DNA of 64,000 nt from Pseudomonadota bacterium (GCA_023387585.1 JAEWHZ010000091.1:12978-76977); one strand, 5' to 3'. Shown: positions 11,241 through 20,274, counted from the first letter of the stretch. Notes: generated by a model from the letters alone, not told the origin. Program-made: numbers and translations.

Positions 11241-11987
11241 TCAGTTCGAGCGGATGTCGTTATAATCCTTGGTCGCCGGCTTGCCGCGGAAGGTGACCCA
11301 GAAAAAGTTCAGCGTATAGGTCGAGGCGGTCCGGAACACGCCCTCCTTCTCGAGCCGGCGCCCCGAGGTCTTCATCTTGAGGCGGAAGGTGAACTTGACC
11401 TTGCCCACCCGCGACAGGCGCACCGCGACATCGGTGTCTTCCCCGAAGAACTGGATCGAGCGGTCATAGCCGCCCACCTGTGCCCAGGCCGCGCGGCGGA
11501 AGACGAAATTGCCCCCCTGCACCACCGAGCCGACCCGCAGGATGTAGTGGTTGAGGATATAGATGGCGTAGGTCAGCCAGTAGAAGGCGCCGACGAGGAA
11601 GCGATTCCACGCCGACATGTCGTAATAGACATAGGGGCCGGACAGGCACACCAGCCGTTCGTTGCTCGCGAATTCGTCGAACACGACGTCGAGCCAGCCC
11701 TCGGGCACCATGGTGTCGGAATCGATATTGGCCACGAGGTCGGCATCGGTCGCCTGGAAGCCGGCGTCACGCGCGTTCACCAGCCCCTTCTTGGCTTCGT
11801 CGACGACCCGCACGCCGGGAAAGCTGCCGGCGATCTCGCCGGTGCGGTCGGTCGAAGCATTGTTGACGACGATCACCTCGCACTGGTCTGCCCGGCCCGA
11901 ACGCTCGATCTCGGCCAGCACCGAGGTCAGGCATTTGCCGATCAGCATTTCCTCGTTGAAGGCGGGGATGACGAAGGCGAGCCGCAT
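11241..11987 (-). CDS. Family 2 glycosyltransferase
   Basis: This 248-residue GT-A fold transferase starts MRLAFVIPAFNEEMLIGKCL, has EVIVVNNASTDRTGEIA for nucleotide-sugar binding, and DLVANIDSDTMVPEGW as the metal-binding DxD region. The acceptor-side segment GGNFVFRRAAWAQVGGYD and FGEDTDVAVRLSRVG are typical of GT2 enzymes acting in polysaccharide or glycolipid synthesis. One hydrophobic stretch (FYWLTYAIYILNHYIL) may associate with the membrane. ATG at 11987 with GGAGCAGG directly upstream is chosen over the open frame from 12074. The product made is unknown. Confidence 0.85.
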   Translation of the reverse strand: MRLAFVIPAFNEEMLIGKCLTSVLAEIERSGRADQCEVIVVNNASTDRTGEIAGSFPGVRVVDEAKKGLVNARDAGFQATDADLVANIDSDTMVPEGWLDVVFDEFASNERLVCLSGPYVYYDMSAWNRFLVGAFYWLTYAIYILNHYILRVGSVVQGGNFVFRRAAWAQVGGYDRSIQFFGEDTDVAVRLSRVGKVKFTFRLKMKTSGRRLEKEGVFRTASTYTLNFFWVTFRGKPATKDYNDIRSN

Positions 11988-12082
11988 GCCTGCTCCGGAA
12001 GCCGGTTGGTCAATCGCACCGACATATCCAAACCGAGACCGGGGGGCAACCGGAGCCATGGCGGCACTGTTCATCTTCGCGG

Positions 12083-12120
12083 CGTTCAGATACCTTCAAT
12101 GCGCGTTCAGACTCCGTTCA
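12083..12120. promoter_or_regulatory. Helically phased CGTTCA repeat array
   Basis: Between the divergent glycosyltransferase and FecR genes, four near-identical hexamers CGTTCA (at 12083, 12104 and 12115, with CCTTCA at 12093) are spaced 10 to 11 bases apart. Direct repeats at helical phase are typical operators of OmpR/PhoB-family response regulators. The two right-hand copies also read GTTC-N7-GTTC, the alphaproteobacterial LexA core, but the spacer is not T-rich as in good LexA sites. Regulator unknown. Confidence 0.4.
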
Positions 12121-12144
12121 TCGACGCTGTTTGAGGGTGGGTAC

Positions 12145-12936
12145 ATGATGTTTGCAGCGTTCAGAATCGCCCGGTTTCTCGCGGTTTTCTCGGCTTTCGC
12201 CGCGTTCGCCATTCCGGCCTTCGCGGCCAATGAGGGTCGCGCCGTCGGCGTCGATCCCGAGGCGTCGGCGCTTGGCGCCGGGGTCATCCGCACCCTCGTG
12301 GTCGGCACCGACGTTTCGGTCGGCGAGCGCATCGACACCGGCCCGAGCGGTCAGGTCCAGCTGGTTTTCGTCGACCAGACGCGGCTGGTGGTGGGGCCGG
12401 GAAGTTCTTTATTGATAGAGACTTACCTGCTGCGCGGCGGCACCAGCGCCGAGCGCGTGGTGGTCGATGCGCTGGGCGGCACCTTCCGCTTCATCAGCGG
12501 CAACAGCCCCAGTTCGGCCTATCGGATCAACACCCCCTCGGCCACCATCGGCGTGCGCGGCACCGGTTTCGACATCTTCGTCGCCCGCAACCTTTCGGGC
12601 GCCATGGTCTATAACGGCGCCGTCGAGTTCTGCGCCAATGGCGCCTGCGTCCTGCTCGCCGACCGCTGCGACATCGCCATCGGTGGCGGAAGCACCGCTA
12701 CATCCTTGTTTTCGCAGGAAAATCCGGAGCGTGAAGAGTATGTCGGCGCCTTCCGTTATGCCCGGTTCCAGACGCCCCTGCTCCCCGATTTCCGCATCGG
12801 CGGCGCCAATCGCTGCACCGAACCCCCCGCCGCCCGCAATGACGGCGTCATGAGCTCCGAGAGTTCGGGATCGTCCGTCGCCACCACCCCGCAAGAGCCG
12901 CCGCCCTCCGGTCAGGGCGGCTCGACCGTTCCGTAA
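12145..12936 (+). CDS. FecR-domain periplasmic protein
   Basis: This 263-residue exported protein has a signal peptide (FLAVFSAFAAFAIPAFAAN, cleavage after AFA) and a FecR domain: VSVGERIDTGPSGQVQLVFVDQTRLVVGPGSSLLIE, then GGTFRFISGNSPSSAYRINTPSATIGVRGTGFDIFV. The tail is low-complexity Ser/Pro. There is no transmembrane anti-sigma region or FecI-type sigma factor next to it, so it is the stand-alone type whose role is not well established. Two adjacent ATGs (12145, 12148) are possible starts. The CGTTCA array lies just upstream. Confidence 0.8.
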   Translation: MMFAAFRIARFLAVFSAFAAFAIPAFAANEGRAVGVDPEASALGAGVIRTLVVGTDVSVGERIDTGPSGQVQLVFVDQTRLVVGPGSSLLIETYLLRGGTSAERVVVDALGGTFRFISGNSPSSAYRINTPSATIGVRGTGFDIFVARNLSGAMVYNGAVEFCANGACVLLADRCDIAIGGGSTATSLFSQENPEREEYVGAFRYARFQTPLLPDFRIGGANRCTEPPAARNDGVMSSESSGSSVATTPQEPPPSGQGGSTVP

Positions 12937-12957
12937 AACCCTAAACAAAGCAAAGCC

Positions 12958-13746
12958 TTGGATACGGAACCTCAACAAGACACGTTCACCCGGCTGCGCT
13001 CGAAACTCCGGATTCTCTATCACGGCCATTCGCCGCGCGCCGTCCGGTTCCAGATCGGCGTCTTCGTCCTCGATCTCGTCATCCTGGGCTTCTTCGTCGC
13101 CTCGCCCCTGCTGCGCGGCAAGCCGTATTTCCTTTGGATCGACTACGCCATCGCCGCCCTGCTGACGCTCGACCTCGTGGCACGGGGCCTTGCCACCAGC
13201 GATATCGGCAAATGGCTGCGCCAGCTGCATGTCGTCGTCGACATCTTCATCCTTTTGACGCTGCTGTTGCCGGGCCTGTTCGCCAATCTCGGCTTCCTGC
13301 GCATCCTGCGGCTGTGGACCATCAGCCGCGGCGGCTTCATCTGGCGCCCGCTGGTCCGGCACAAGCTGGAGCGCTGGCGCGATCCGGCGCAGGCGGCGAT
13401 CAATCTCCTGGTTTTCCTTTTCGTCGTAACCGGCTTTGTCTACACGTTTTTCGTCAACCGCAGCGAAGGCATCGAAGGTTATGTCGATGCGCTCTATTTC
13501 ACCGTCGCGACCATGACGACCACCGGGTTCGGCGACGTCACCCTGCCCGGCACCTTCGGCCGGCTGACCTCGGTTCTGGTGATGATCATCGGCATCTCGC
13601 TGTTCGTGCGGCTGGCCCAGGCGGTGTTCCGCCCCCACAAGGTGCATTTCTCCTGCCCCGAATGCGGCCTCAACCGGCACGATCCCGACGCCGTGCATTG
13701 CAAGGCCTGCGGACATATCCTCAACATCCCGGATACCGGGCGCTAA
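12958..13746 (+). CDS. Six-TM potassium channel with C-terminal zinc ribbon
   Basis: The 262-residue protein has four N-terminal hydrophobic helices (voltage-sensor-like, with FLRILRLWTISRGG as a sparse S4), a fifth (NLLVFLFVVTGFVYTFF), a pore loop with selectivity filter TTTGFGDV and a sixth helix (VLVMIIGISLFVRLAQAVF). It therefore resembles a voltage-gated-type K+ channel. The unusual part is the C-terminus, CPECGLNRHDPDAVHCKACGHIL, a four-cysteine zinc ribbon. The start is taken as TTG at 12958 since no ATG is available before the first helix; this is uncertain. It begins 21 bases after the FecR gene. Confidence 0.8.
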   Translation: MDTEPQQDTFTRLRSKLRILYHGHSPRAVRFQIGVFVLDLVILGFFVASPLLRGKPYFLWIDYAIAALLTLDLVARGLATSDIGKWLRQLHVVVDIFILLTLLLPGLFANLGFLRILRLWTISRGGFIWRPLVRHKLERWRDPAQAAINLLVFLFVVTGFVYTFFVNRSEGIEGYVDALYFTVATMTTTGFGDVTLPGTFGRLTSVLVMIIGISLFVRLAQAVFRPHKVHFSCPECGLNRHDPDAVHCKACGHILNIPDTGR

Positions 13747-13763
13747 CGTTTTGGATATCCGGA

Positions 13764-14510
13764 CTATTCTTCTGCGGCGGCGGGACTTATGGCGATGCCT
13801 TCGCCTTCGAGAGCCGCCCGCACCTCACGCGCCAGATGCATCGCACCCGGCGTATCGCCATGGAGGCATATCGATCGCGCGCCCGACTTGATCACGCTGC
13901 CGTCGATGGCGACGATCTCGCCCTTTTTCGCAAGCCGCAGGCACCGGGCGATGACCTCTTCGGCATCCTCGATCACCGCACCCGGCTGGCTGCGCGGTAC
14001 GAGCAGGCCGTCGGGCAGATAGGCCCGGTCGGCATAGGCTTCGCGAATGATCGGCATGCCCACGGCCCGGGCGCCCCGCACCTGCTGGCTGCCATCGAGC
14101 ACCAGTGCCGCCATATGGGGGTCCATGCCCTGCATGGCGCCGAAGACCGCGACGGCGAGCGGCATCTGCTCTGCGGTTTCGTTGGCCAGCGCGCCGTGCA
14201 ATTTGACATAGGCGACCGGCATGCCGACCTCGCCTGCAATGCCGCGGATCAGCGCCATTTGCGCGCGCAGCTGCGCCAGAAGCTGGTCGAGCGGCATCAC
14301 GACGCGGAAACGCCCGAAGCGCTTGCGATCGGCATAGCCGGGATGAGCACCGGCGCGCACGCCGCGTTCCTTGCAGATTTCGAGGATACGGCGGATGGTC
14401 GGCGCATCGCCGGCATGTCCGCCACAGGCGATGGACGCGCTGGATACCACCTCCAGCAGGGCGTCGTCCGTGCCCTGCCCCTCGCCCAGATCGGCATTGA
14501 GATCGATCAT
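13764..14510 (-). CDS. pxpA: 5-oxoprolinase subunit A (LamB/YcsF)
   Basis: This 248-residue subunit of the ATP-dependent 5-oxoproline hydrolase PxpABC recycles pyroglutamate to glutamate. The family opening MIDLNADLGEGQGTDDALL and the SIACGGHAGD block are clear, as are AHPGYADRKRFGRF and CLHGDTPGA. Its ATG overlaps the stop of pxpC (ATGA), making pxpB-pxpC-pxpA one translationally coupled operon. Confidence 0.93.
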   Translation of the reverse strand: MIDLNADLGEGQGTDDALLEVVSSASIACGGHAGDAPTIRRILEICKERGVRAGAHPGYADRKRFGRFRVVMPLDQLLAQLRAQMALIRGIAGEVGMPVAYVKLHGALANETAEQMPLAVAVFGAMQGMDPHMAALVLDGSQQVRGARAVGMPIIREAYADRAYLPDGLLVPRSQPGAVIEDAEEVIARCLRLAKKGEIVAIDGSVIKSGARSICLHGDTPGAMHLAREVRAALEGEGIAISPAAAEE

Positions 14511-15412
14511 GTCGTGCTGCCTCGCACCAGCCTCGCCGCATGTTCCGGACTGACGGATTCGAACGATACTAACGTACCGGGACGCAACTGGAACAGCCGG
14601 TCGAGATCGAACGGCAGAACGGTGGCGATGCGCGGATAGCCGCCGGTGGGCTGATGATCGCGCCCGAGCACCACCGGCGTGCCGTCGCCGAGAATCTGGA
14701 TATCCCCCGGCACGGCGAGATCGGAGACGAGATCGAGACGCGCAGCATGACGGAAAACCCCGTGCCGGTCGTCGAGCCGCATGCCCATGCGGTCCATGGC
14801 TCCGGTCACGGCAAAAGCGTTGTCCAGAAAGGCCTGCCGCACCGCAGGCGCGAACAGCTCGGCATGCAGGCCCCAGGTGACCCGCAAGGGCTCTCGCGTC
14901 GAAGCCGGGTAAATCTCCGCTGGCTGCCGCATCGCTTCAGGACCGAGCGGCAAGAGATCGCCGGCACGCAAGGCCCTGCCATCGAGCCCGCCGAGAGCCG
15001 CCCGGACATTGGTGGCGCGACTGCCCAGCACCTGGGGTATGTCCAGCTCGCGCGACGCGCGCAGATAGGCGAAATTCCCGGCGCGTCCGGGCACGATGCG
15101 CAGCACCTGTCCCGGCTCCCAGATGGCGGTGAAGGGCCAGTCGAGCGGATCGCCATCGAGGGTCGCGACAAACCGGCCGCCGGCGGCGCCGATCCACAGT
15201 TCCGTCTCACCTTCGAGGACCAGTTCGAGCCCGCCGGCGGAAATCTCGATACCGGCGGAACCGGCGGTTTCGAGTCCATCGGCCGCCTCGGCGAACGCGC
15301 CGCGATCCATCGGTCCCGAAGCGCTTAGCCCATAGGCCAGCAGGCCGGGGCGACCGTCATCCTGGATCGTCGTTCCCGGCCCGGCGGCGCGGATGCGGAT
15401 GGCGTCGGTCAT
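14507..15412 (-). CDS. pxpC: 5-oxoprolinase subunit C (KipA / biotin-dependent carboxyltransferase-like)
   Basis: The 301-residue PxpC subunit has the CT_A_B signature near its N-terminus (AAGPGTTIQDDGRPGLLAYGLSASGPMD) and conserved DRMGMRLDD and GDIQILGDGTPVVLGRDHQPTGGYPRIATV near its C-terminus. With PxpB it forms the part that phosphorylates or activates oxoproline. ATG at 15412 is fixed by its four-base overlap with the pxpB stop; the longer frame to 15637 runs inside pxpB. Confidence 0.92.
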   Translation of the reverse strand: MTDAIRIRAAGPGTTIQDDGRPGLLAYGLSASGPMDRGAFAEAADGLETAGSAGIEISAGGLELVLEGETELWIGAAGGRFVATLDGDPLDWPFTAIWEPGQVLRIVPGRAGNFAYLRASRELDIPQVLGSRATNVRAALGGLDGRALRAGDLLPLGPEAMRQPAEIYPASTREPLRVTWGLHAELFAPAVRQAFLDNAFAVTGAMDRMGMRLDDRHGVFRHAARLDLVSDLAVPGDIQILGDGTPVVLGRDHQPTGGYPRIATVLPFDLDRLFQLRPGTLVSFESVSPEHAARLVRGSTT

Positions 15413-16077
15413 GCGGGCGAAAAGCTCACGACATCGCCGGGACGCAGTTGCGAGGGCGGATCGCGGGCGGGATCGAAATTTCGCAAATCCGTATGACCGA
15501 TCACGTGCCAGCCGGTGGGAATTTCGGTGGCGCAGATGGCCGTCTGGCCAGCAGCGAACAGCACCGTTCCGGCAGGCACGCCCGGCCGCACCGCAGTGCG
15601 GCGCGGCACGACGAGTTCGTCGGCATGGAAGCCGCAATAGACGAATCCGGGCGCGAAGCCGATGGCGAGCACGCGCAGTTCATCGATGTGATGGCGAGCG
15701 ATGAAGGCCTCGACCGACATGCCGAGCCGTTCGGCGACAGCGTCGAGATCGGGTCCGTCATAGGTGATGGAAACGTCGTGGCGACGGGCATCGAGAACAC
15801 GATGTGCATCGAGTCGAACCATGCGCAGGCGTGCTTCCCCGGCCACGCCTGCCGCCGTCGTTGTCTCGGGATCGTAGCGCAGTCCGACCGAAACCAGGCT
15901 GGGGACGATCTCCACCACCCCACTGATGGCATCGCCTTTTACGTCCTGCACGAAGGCCAGTGCCGTGCGGTTGGCGGCATCGTCGAGCCTGTCGGCGAAG
16001 CGCACCACCAGCATGTCGGCACCGACCGGCACGAAGCGGGCAATGGCTCTGCCGTGGGAAAAAGCCTGGTCGGACAT
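15409..16077 (-). CDS. pxpB: 5-oxoprolinase subunit B (KipI-like)
   Basis: The 222-residue first gene of the pxpBCA operon shows the KipI/CT_C_D signatures RVLAIGFAPGFVYCGFHADELVVPRRTAVRPGVPAGTVLFAAGQTAICATEIPTGWHVIG in its C-terminal half. In Bacillus the KipI homolog was first described as a kinase inhibitor, but in a pxpBCA context the oxoprolinase role is the better assignment. It is divergent from hrpB, with fewer than 80 bases between starts, so the promoters must overlap. Confidence 0.92.
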   Translation of the reverse strand: MSDQAFSHGRAIARFVPVGADMLVVRFADRLDDAANRTALAFVQDVKGDAISGVVEIVPSLVSVGLRYDPETTTAAGVAGEARLRMVRLDAHRVLDARRHDVSITYDGPDLDAVAERLGMSVEAFIARHHIDELRVLAIGFAPGFVYCGFHADELVVPRRTAVRPGVPAGTVLFAAGQTAICATEIPTGWHVIGHTDLRNFDPARDPPSQLRPGDVVSFSPA

Positions 16078-16114
16078 GGCGCGATCTGATCGTGATTTGC
16101 GCCCTTATTGCAAG

Positions 16115-18595
16115 ATGCTTGAGCCGAAAGCGGAACTCGGCCACAAGCCGCGAATGGTTCCAACCCTGCCCCCGCTGCCGATCGACGATGTCTTGCCGGC
16201 GCTGATGCAGGCGCTGGAGGCGTCCAGTTCGGCCGTTCTCGTCGCGCCCCCGGGTGCCGGCAAGACCACGCGGGTACCGCTGGCGCTGCTCGATGCACGC
16301 TGGCGCGGCGAAGGCCGCATCATCATGCTAGAGCCGCGCCGCGTCGCCGCCCGTGCCGCCGCGCAGCAGATGGCGCGGCTGCTCGGCGAAGCGGTGGGCG
16401 AGACCGTGGGCTATCGCGTGCGCCTCGACAGCCGCGTATCGGCGCAGACGCGCATCGAAGTGGTCACCGAGGGCGTGTTCACCCGCCGCATCCTGGCCGA
16501 TCCCGAATTGCGCGGGGTCGCTGCGGTGCTGTTCGACGAGTTCCACGAGCGCAGCCTCGACGCCGATTTCGGGCTGGCGCTGGCGCTCGACGCGCGCGCC
16601 CTGCGGCCGGATCTACGGCTGGTGGTGATGTCGGCGACGCTAGATGCCGGCAGCGTCGCCGAGCTGCTCGACGGCTGTCCCGTGATCGAGGCCAAGGGGC
16701 GCGCCTTCGACGTGACGACCTTTTATAGCCCCGCCCCGGCCGACAGGCGCCTCGAAGACCATCTCGCGCGCGTCGTGGGCGAGGCGCTGGCGGCGCATGA
16801 CGGGTCGGCGCTGGTCTTCGTGCCCGGCCAGGCAGAGATGCGGCGCACGGCGGAGCGGCTGACGGGACGCCTGCCCGCCAATTGCGATCTGTTCACCCTT
16901 TCCGGCCAGCAGCGGGCACCGGAGCAGGATGCCGCCATTCGCCCCGCACGGCCGGGTCGGCGCAAAATCGTTCTGGCGACGGCGGTGGCGCAGACCTCGC
17001 TGACCATCGAGGACGTGCGCATCGTCATCGATTCCGGGCTGGCGCGGCTGCCCGCCTATGACCCCGCGACCGGGCTGACCAGCCTTGTCACCCGGCACGT
17101 GTCGCAGGCAGCGGCCGAACAGCGGCGCGGGCGCGCGGGGCGCGTGGCGCCGGGCGTATGCTACCGGCTATGGGCCGAGGGGCAGACACGCGCGCTGATC
17201 CCGTTCGACCCGCCGGAAATCACCGAGGCCGATCTGAGCGGGCTGGTGCTCGATTGCGCGGCCTGGGGCGTGCGCGACCCCGCACAGCTGCGTTTTTTCA
17301 CCCCGCCGCCGCCCGCCGCCTGGCAGGAAGCAGTGGAGCTTCTGCGCAGGCTCGGGGCGCTGGACGAGGCCGGCGCCATCACGCCCGACGGCAAGGCGAT
17401 GGTGCGCTTTCCGGTGCATCCGCGGCTGGCGCATATGCTAGCACGCGGCGCGGGAACGCTGGCCGCGGAACTCGCTGTGCTGCTGGGCGAACGCGGGCTG
17501 GGCGGCGATGCGGTCGATCTCGTGACGCGGCTCGACAGCTTCCGCCGCGATCGTAGCCCACGCGCCGAGGATGCGCGCCGGCTGGCACGGCGCTGGATCG
17601 GCGACGGCGATACCGCCGATGCCGGCAATGCCTCGATCGGCGCGCTGGTGGCGCTCGCCTATCCCGACCGGCTGGCGCAGCGCACCGGCGCCGGGCGCTA
17701 TCGGCTGGCCAATGGGCGCGGCGCCCGCCTCGATCCCGCCTTGCCGCTGGCGCGCGAACCCTTTCTCGCCGTGGCCGAAGTCAGCGGCGACGCGGCCCAT
17801 GGCCAGATTCGTTCTGCCGCCGCCATAGACATCGCCGATATCCGCGAGCTGTTCACCGCGCGCCTCTCCATCGGGGTGACGCTGGAATTCGACCCGCAAG
17901 CGGGCGCCGTGCGCGCGCGACAGGCAACGCGGCTGGACACCCTTGTGCTCGCCGAGTCACCGCAGCCGGTGCCGGCGAGTACCGAGGTGGCGGCTCTTCT
18001 CGCCCATGCGGCGGCACAGGCCGGCATCGGTTCGCTGGGCTGGTCACGGGCGCAGCGTCAATTGCGCCAGCGCGCGAGCTTTCTGCACCGCACCCTGGGC
18101 GAAGCGTGGCCGGACCTGTCGGACGACGCCCTTGCCCGCAACGTCGAAAACTGGCTGGAGCCCGTGATCGGCGGACTTTCGCGCCTCGACGAGATCGACG
18201 CAGATATCCTCGAAGCCGCGCTGGCATCGCTGCTGCCACATGCGCAGAGGCGCGAGCTCGACACGCTGCTGCCCAGCCATTTCGAAGCACCGACGGGTTC
18301 GCGCATTCCCATCGACTACGAAGCGGAGAACGGTCCGGCGATCGCCGTACGGGTGCAGGAATTGTTCGGGCTCGACCGGCACCCGGGCATAGCCGGCGGA
18401 CGCCTGCCGCTGCTCGTCATCCTGCTGTCGCCGGCGCAGCGGCCGATCCAGGCGACGCGCGACCTGCCCGGCTTCTGGCGCGGCAGTTGGAAGGACGTGG
18501 CGCGCGACCTCAAGGGCCGCTATCCACGCCACCCCTGGCCCGACGACCCGCTGGCCGCGCCACCCACCACCCGCGCCAAACCCCGCTCCCGCTAG
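16115..18595 (+). CDS. hrpB: ATP-dependent helicase HrpB
   Basis: This is a DEAH-box-type helicase of about 826 residues. Visible motifs are Walker A APPGAGKTTRVP, motif II FDEFHERSLDADFG, motif III MSATLDAG, motif V ATAVAQTSLTIEDV and motif VI QRRGRAGRVAPG. The HrpB-specific C-terminal domain ends at GRYPRHPWPDDP. The physiological role in alphaproteobacteria is not settled. The start is uncertain: ATG at 16115 or at 16154 (MVPTLPPLPIDD), neither with a convincing ribosome site. Confidence 0.88.
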   Translation: MLEPKAELGHKPRMVPTLPPLPIDDVLPALMQALEASSSAVLVAPPGAGKTTRVPLALLDARWRGEGRIIMLEPRRVAARAAAQQMARLLGEAVGETVGYRVRLDSRVSAQTRIEVVTEGVFTRRILADPELRGVAAVLFDEFHERSLDADFGLALALDARALRPDLRLVVMSATLDAGSVAELLDGCPVIEAKGRAFDVTTFYSPAPADRRLEDHLARVVGEALAAHDGSALVFVPGQAEMRRTAERLTGRLPANCDLFTLSGQQRAPEQDAAIRPARPGRRKIVLATAVAQTSLTIEDVRIVIDSGLARLPAYDPATGLTSLVTRHVSQAAAEQRRGRAGRVAPGVCYRLWAEGQTRALIPFDPPEITEADLSGLVLDCAAWGVRDPAQLRFFTPPPPAAWQEAVELLRRLGALDEAGAITPDGKAMVRFPVHPRLAHMLARGAGTLAAELAVLLGERGLGGDAVDLVTRLDSFRRDRSPRAEDARRLARRWIGDGDTADAGNASIGALVALAYPDRLAQRTGAGRYRLANGRGARLDPALPLAREPFLAVAEVSGDAAHGQIRSAAAIDIADIRELFTARLSIGVTLEFDPQAGAVRARQATRLDTLVLAESPQPVPASTEVAALLAHAAAQAGIGSLGWSRAQRQLRQRASFLHRTLGEAWPDLSDDALARNVENWLEPVIGGLSRLDEIDADILEAALASLLPHAQRRELDTLLPSHFEAPTGSRIPIDYEAENGPAIAVRVQELFGLDRHPGIAGGRLPLLVILLSPAQRPIQATRDLPGFWRGSWKDVARDLKGRYPRHPWPDDPLAAPPTTRAKPRSR

Positions 18596-18615
18596 ACAGC
18601 GACAGCGCCGAACGG

Positions 18616-20274
18616 CTAAAGCGGGCGGCATCGGGTAGGTGGCAGAGTGGTCGATTGCTCCGGTCTTGAAAACCGGCGAAGGTGCAAGCCTTCCGGGGGT
18701 TCGAATCCCTCCCTATCCGCCATTTTTTCAAATCGCATGTCAGAATCTCCTAACAGTTTGAACGGTAAGGTGGTTTTGGGGGTTTGAAACCCTGTTTCCG
18801 GGCACCATGCCAAGTGCTGCGAGAAAGTCAGTTTTAGGACCAGTTTCTGAAGCTCGAATCTACCCGAACGCCAGAGTTTTGAAGGGTTTGCGAGAAACCC
18901 GAAAGCGAGTTCGAACATTTCATCAAAGCTGCGCTGCGGGCCTCCAATTTTTTCCCGCCTTTCGGCAAGAGTGAGTTTATCCCGCTCCAGCTGCGCGATG
19001 CGCTTCTCATAAGCGCCAACCACCGAGTCGGACGACGCATCGACGATGCGATCAAGCATCACCCCGATTTGCTTATCCAGCGTTGCCATCTCTTTCTCGC
19101 AGGAGAGCTTCATCGCGCGTGCCTGATCGAGCCTCAGGCTCCACGCGCGTTTGAACATGGCGTGCGCGAGATCGAACAGGTTCTGCTTCGGCGTCATGCC
19201 ATCGAGCAATTCGGCGAACGCGCCTTCGATGACATCGCGGCGAATAGCCTTGCCCTTGCGTTCGCAGCCCCTGCCGAAACACATGTAATAAGGATGCCGA
19301 GCGCCGGTCTTGCTCTTCGACCAGCAGGCCGTGAGCGGCTTGCCACAACACGCGCAGGACACTGCGCCACGCAGCGGGAAGTCCGCGCTCACGTCAGGGC
19401 GTGTCGGCGCATAAGAGCCCGCCTTGAGGCGTTTCTGAATTCGCTCGAACGTCGCAAGGTCAATCAAGCCCTCGTGCTGCCCCTTACGAAGGGAGACTTC
19501 CCATTGGGGCCGTTCTACGTAGCCCGCGTAGAGAACACGCGTCAGGATGTCGTTTGCGAGCTGGTAGCGGACCTTCCCTTTGCCATCTTTCGGGAATGCT
19601 GGCTGCGATTCCAGAAACCGCGCGACTTCAGCCTGAGACTGAAACCGTCCCGATGCGTAGCCCTCCAGCGCTTCCTGAATAATCGATGCGAGCGGTTCGT
19701 CGCGAACCAGAACCTTGCCGACGAGGTTGGGCAGTCTCCCGAACCTGTAACCGGCGCATGAATGAAACGGCCAATAACCATTCAGAAGTCGCCCACGCAT
19801 ACGGCCCTGCGTCTGCTCAGCATTCTTCTGTCGGGTCCACTGAGCCTGGATTGCCGCGAGGTTCTCGCGAAAGACGGAATCGGCGTCGTCCTTGAACTCC
19901 ATTTTCGGGCTTTCAAGCTTCCCACCCGCTTCGCTTAAGAGGTCACGCAGATCCCAGTGGCCGCGAACATCACGCGCGAAGCGACTGATGTCATCGATGA
20001 TGACGACAATCTCTTGACCACGGTGCTTACGCAAAAATTTCAGCAACGCATCCATGGCCGGGCGCTCCGTGACCTTGCCTGTCACGTTGTCATGAAACAC
20101 CTCGATGACCTCGTAGCCCCTGAAGCGTGCATACTCTCGTGAGGTCGCTTCCTGCGAACTCAACCCGTCACCCTTCTTGAGCTGTGATGCGCTGCTCACC
20201 CGGCAATACAGGACGGCCTTTATTCGAGGCGCGCCGCTCGCGGAATCAATCGCCATATCTGAGAATGAGTTCAT
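18616..20274 (-). CDS. Large serine recombinase, C-terminus read through antisense tRNA-Ser
   Basis: The 552-residue site-specific recombinase has a resolvase-type catalytic domain (AVLYCRVSSASQ, nucleophile Ser about residue 27; then VIIDDISRFARDV), a recombinase domain (FHSCAGYRFGRLPN), and a zinc ribbon (CACCGKPL ... YYMCFGRGC) followed by a coiled-coil region. The start at 20274 overlaps the upstream gene stop (ATGA) and has GGAAGGA upstream. The last 35 or so codons, from MADREGFEPPEG to LPPTRCRPL, are the exact antisense of tRNA-Ser plus chromosomal sequence, and the stop lies beyond the tRNA 5' end. The C-terminus is therefore made by host DNA after integration. Confidence 0.9.
   Translation of the reverse strand: MNSFSDMAIDSASGAPRIKAVLYCRVSSASQLKKGDGLSSQEATSREYARFRGYEVIEVFHDNVTGKVTERPAMDALLKFLRKHRGQEIVVIIDDISRFARDVRGHWDLRDLLSEAGGKLESPKMEFKDDADSVFRENLAAIQAQWTRQKNAEQTQGRMRGRLLNGYWPFHSCAGYRFGRLPNLVGKVLVRDEPLASIIQEALEGYASGRFQSQAEVARFLESQPAFPKDGKGKVRYQLANDILTRVLYAGYVERPQWEVSLRKGQHEGLIDLATFERIQKRLKAGSYAPTRPDVSADFPLRGAVSCACCGKPLTACWSKSKTGARHPYYMCFGRGCERKGKAIRRDVIEGAFAELLDGMTPKQNLFDLAHAMFKRAWSLRLDQARAMKLSCEKEMATLDKQIGVMLDRIVDASSDSVVGAYEKRIAQLERDKLTLAERREKIGGPQRSFDEMFELAFGFLANPSKLWRSGRFELQKLVLKLTFSQHLAWCPETGFQTPKTTLPFKLLGDSDMRFEKMADREGFEPPEGLHLRRFSRPEQSTTLPPTRCRPL
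18633..18722 (+). tRNA. tRNA-Ser (anticodon UGA)
   Basis: The 90-base cloverleaf has acceptor stem GGGTAGG/CCTATCC (one G-U pair), discriminator G and encoded CCA. The anticodon loop CTTGAAA gives UGA, and a long class II variable arm (CGAAGGTGCAAGCCTTCCG) and T-loop TTCGAATC are present. The genomic island begins at its 3' end. The antisense strand of the whole gene is read by the island's recombinase frame. Confidence 0.97.

Noticed and set aside
12105..12119. A second exact GTTC-N7-GTTC (LexA core), upstream of the FecR gene
   Set aside because: About two exact cores are expected by chance in 64 kb; it is better explained as part of the CGTTCA array and lacks the T-rich spacer.
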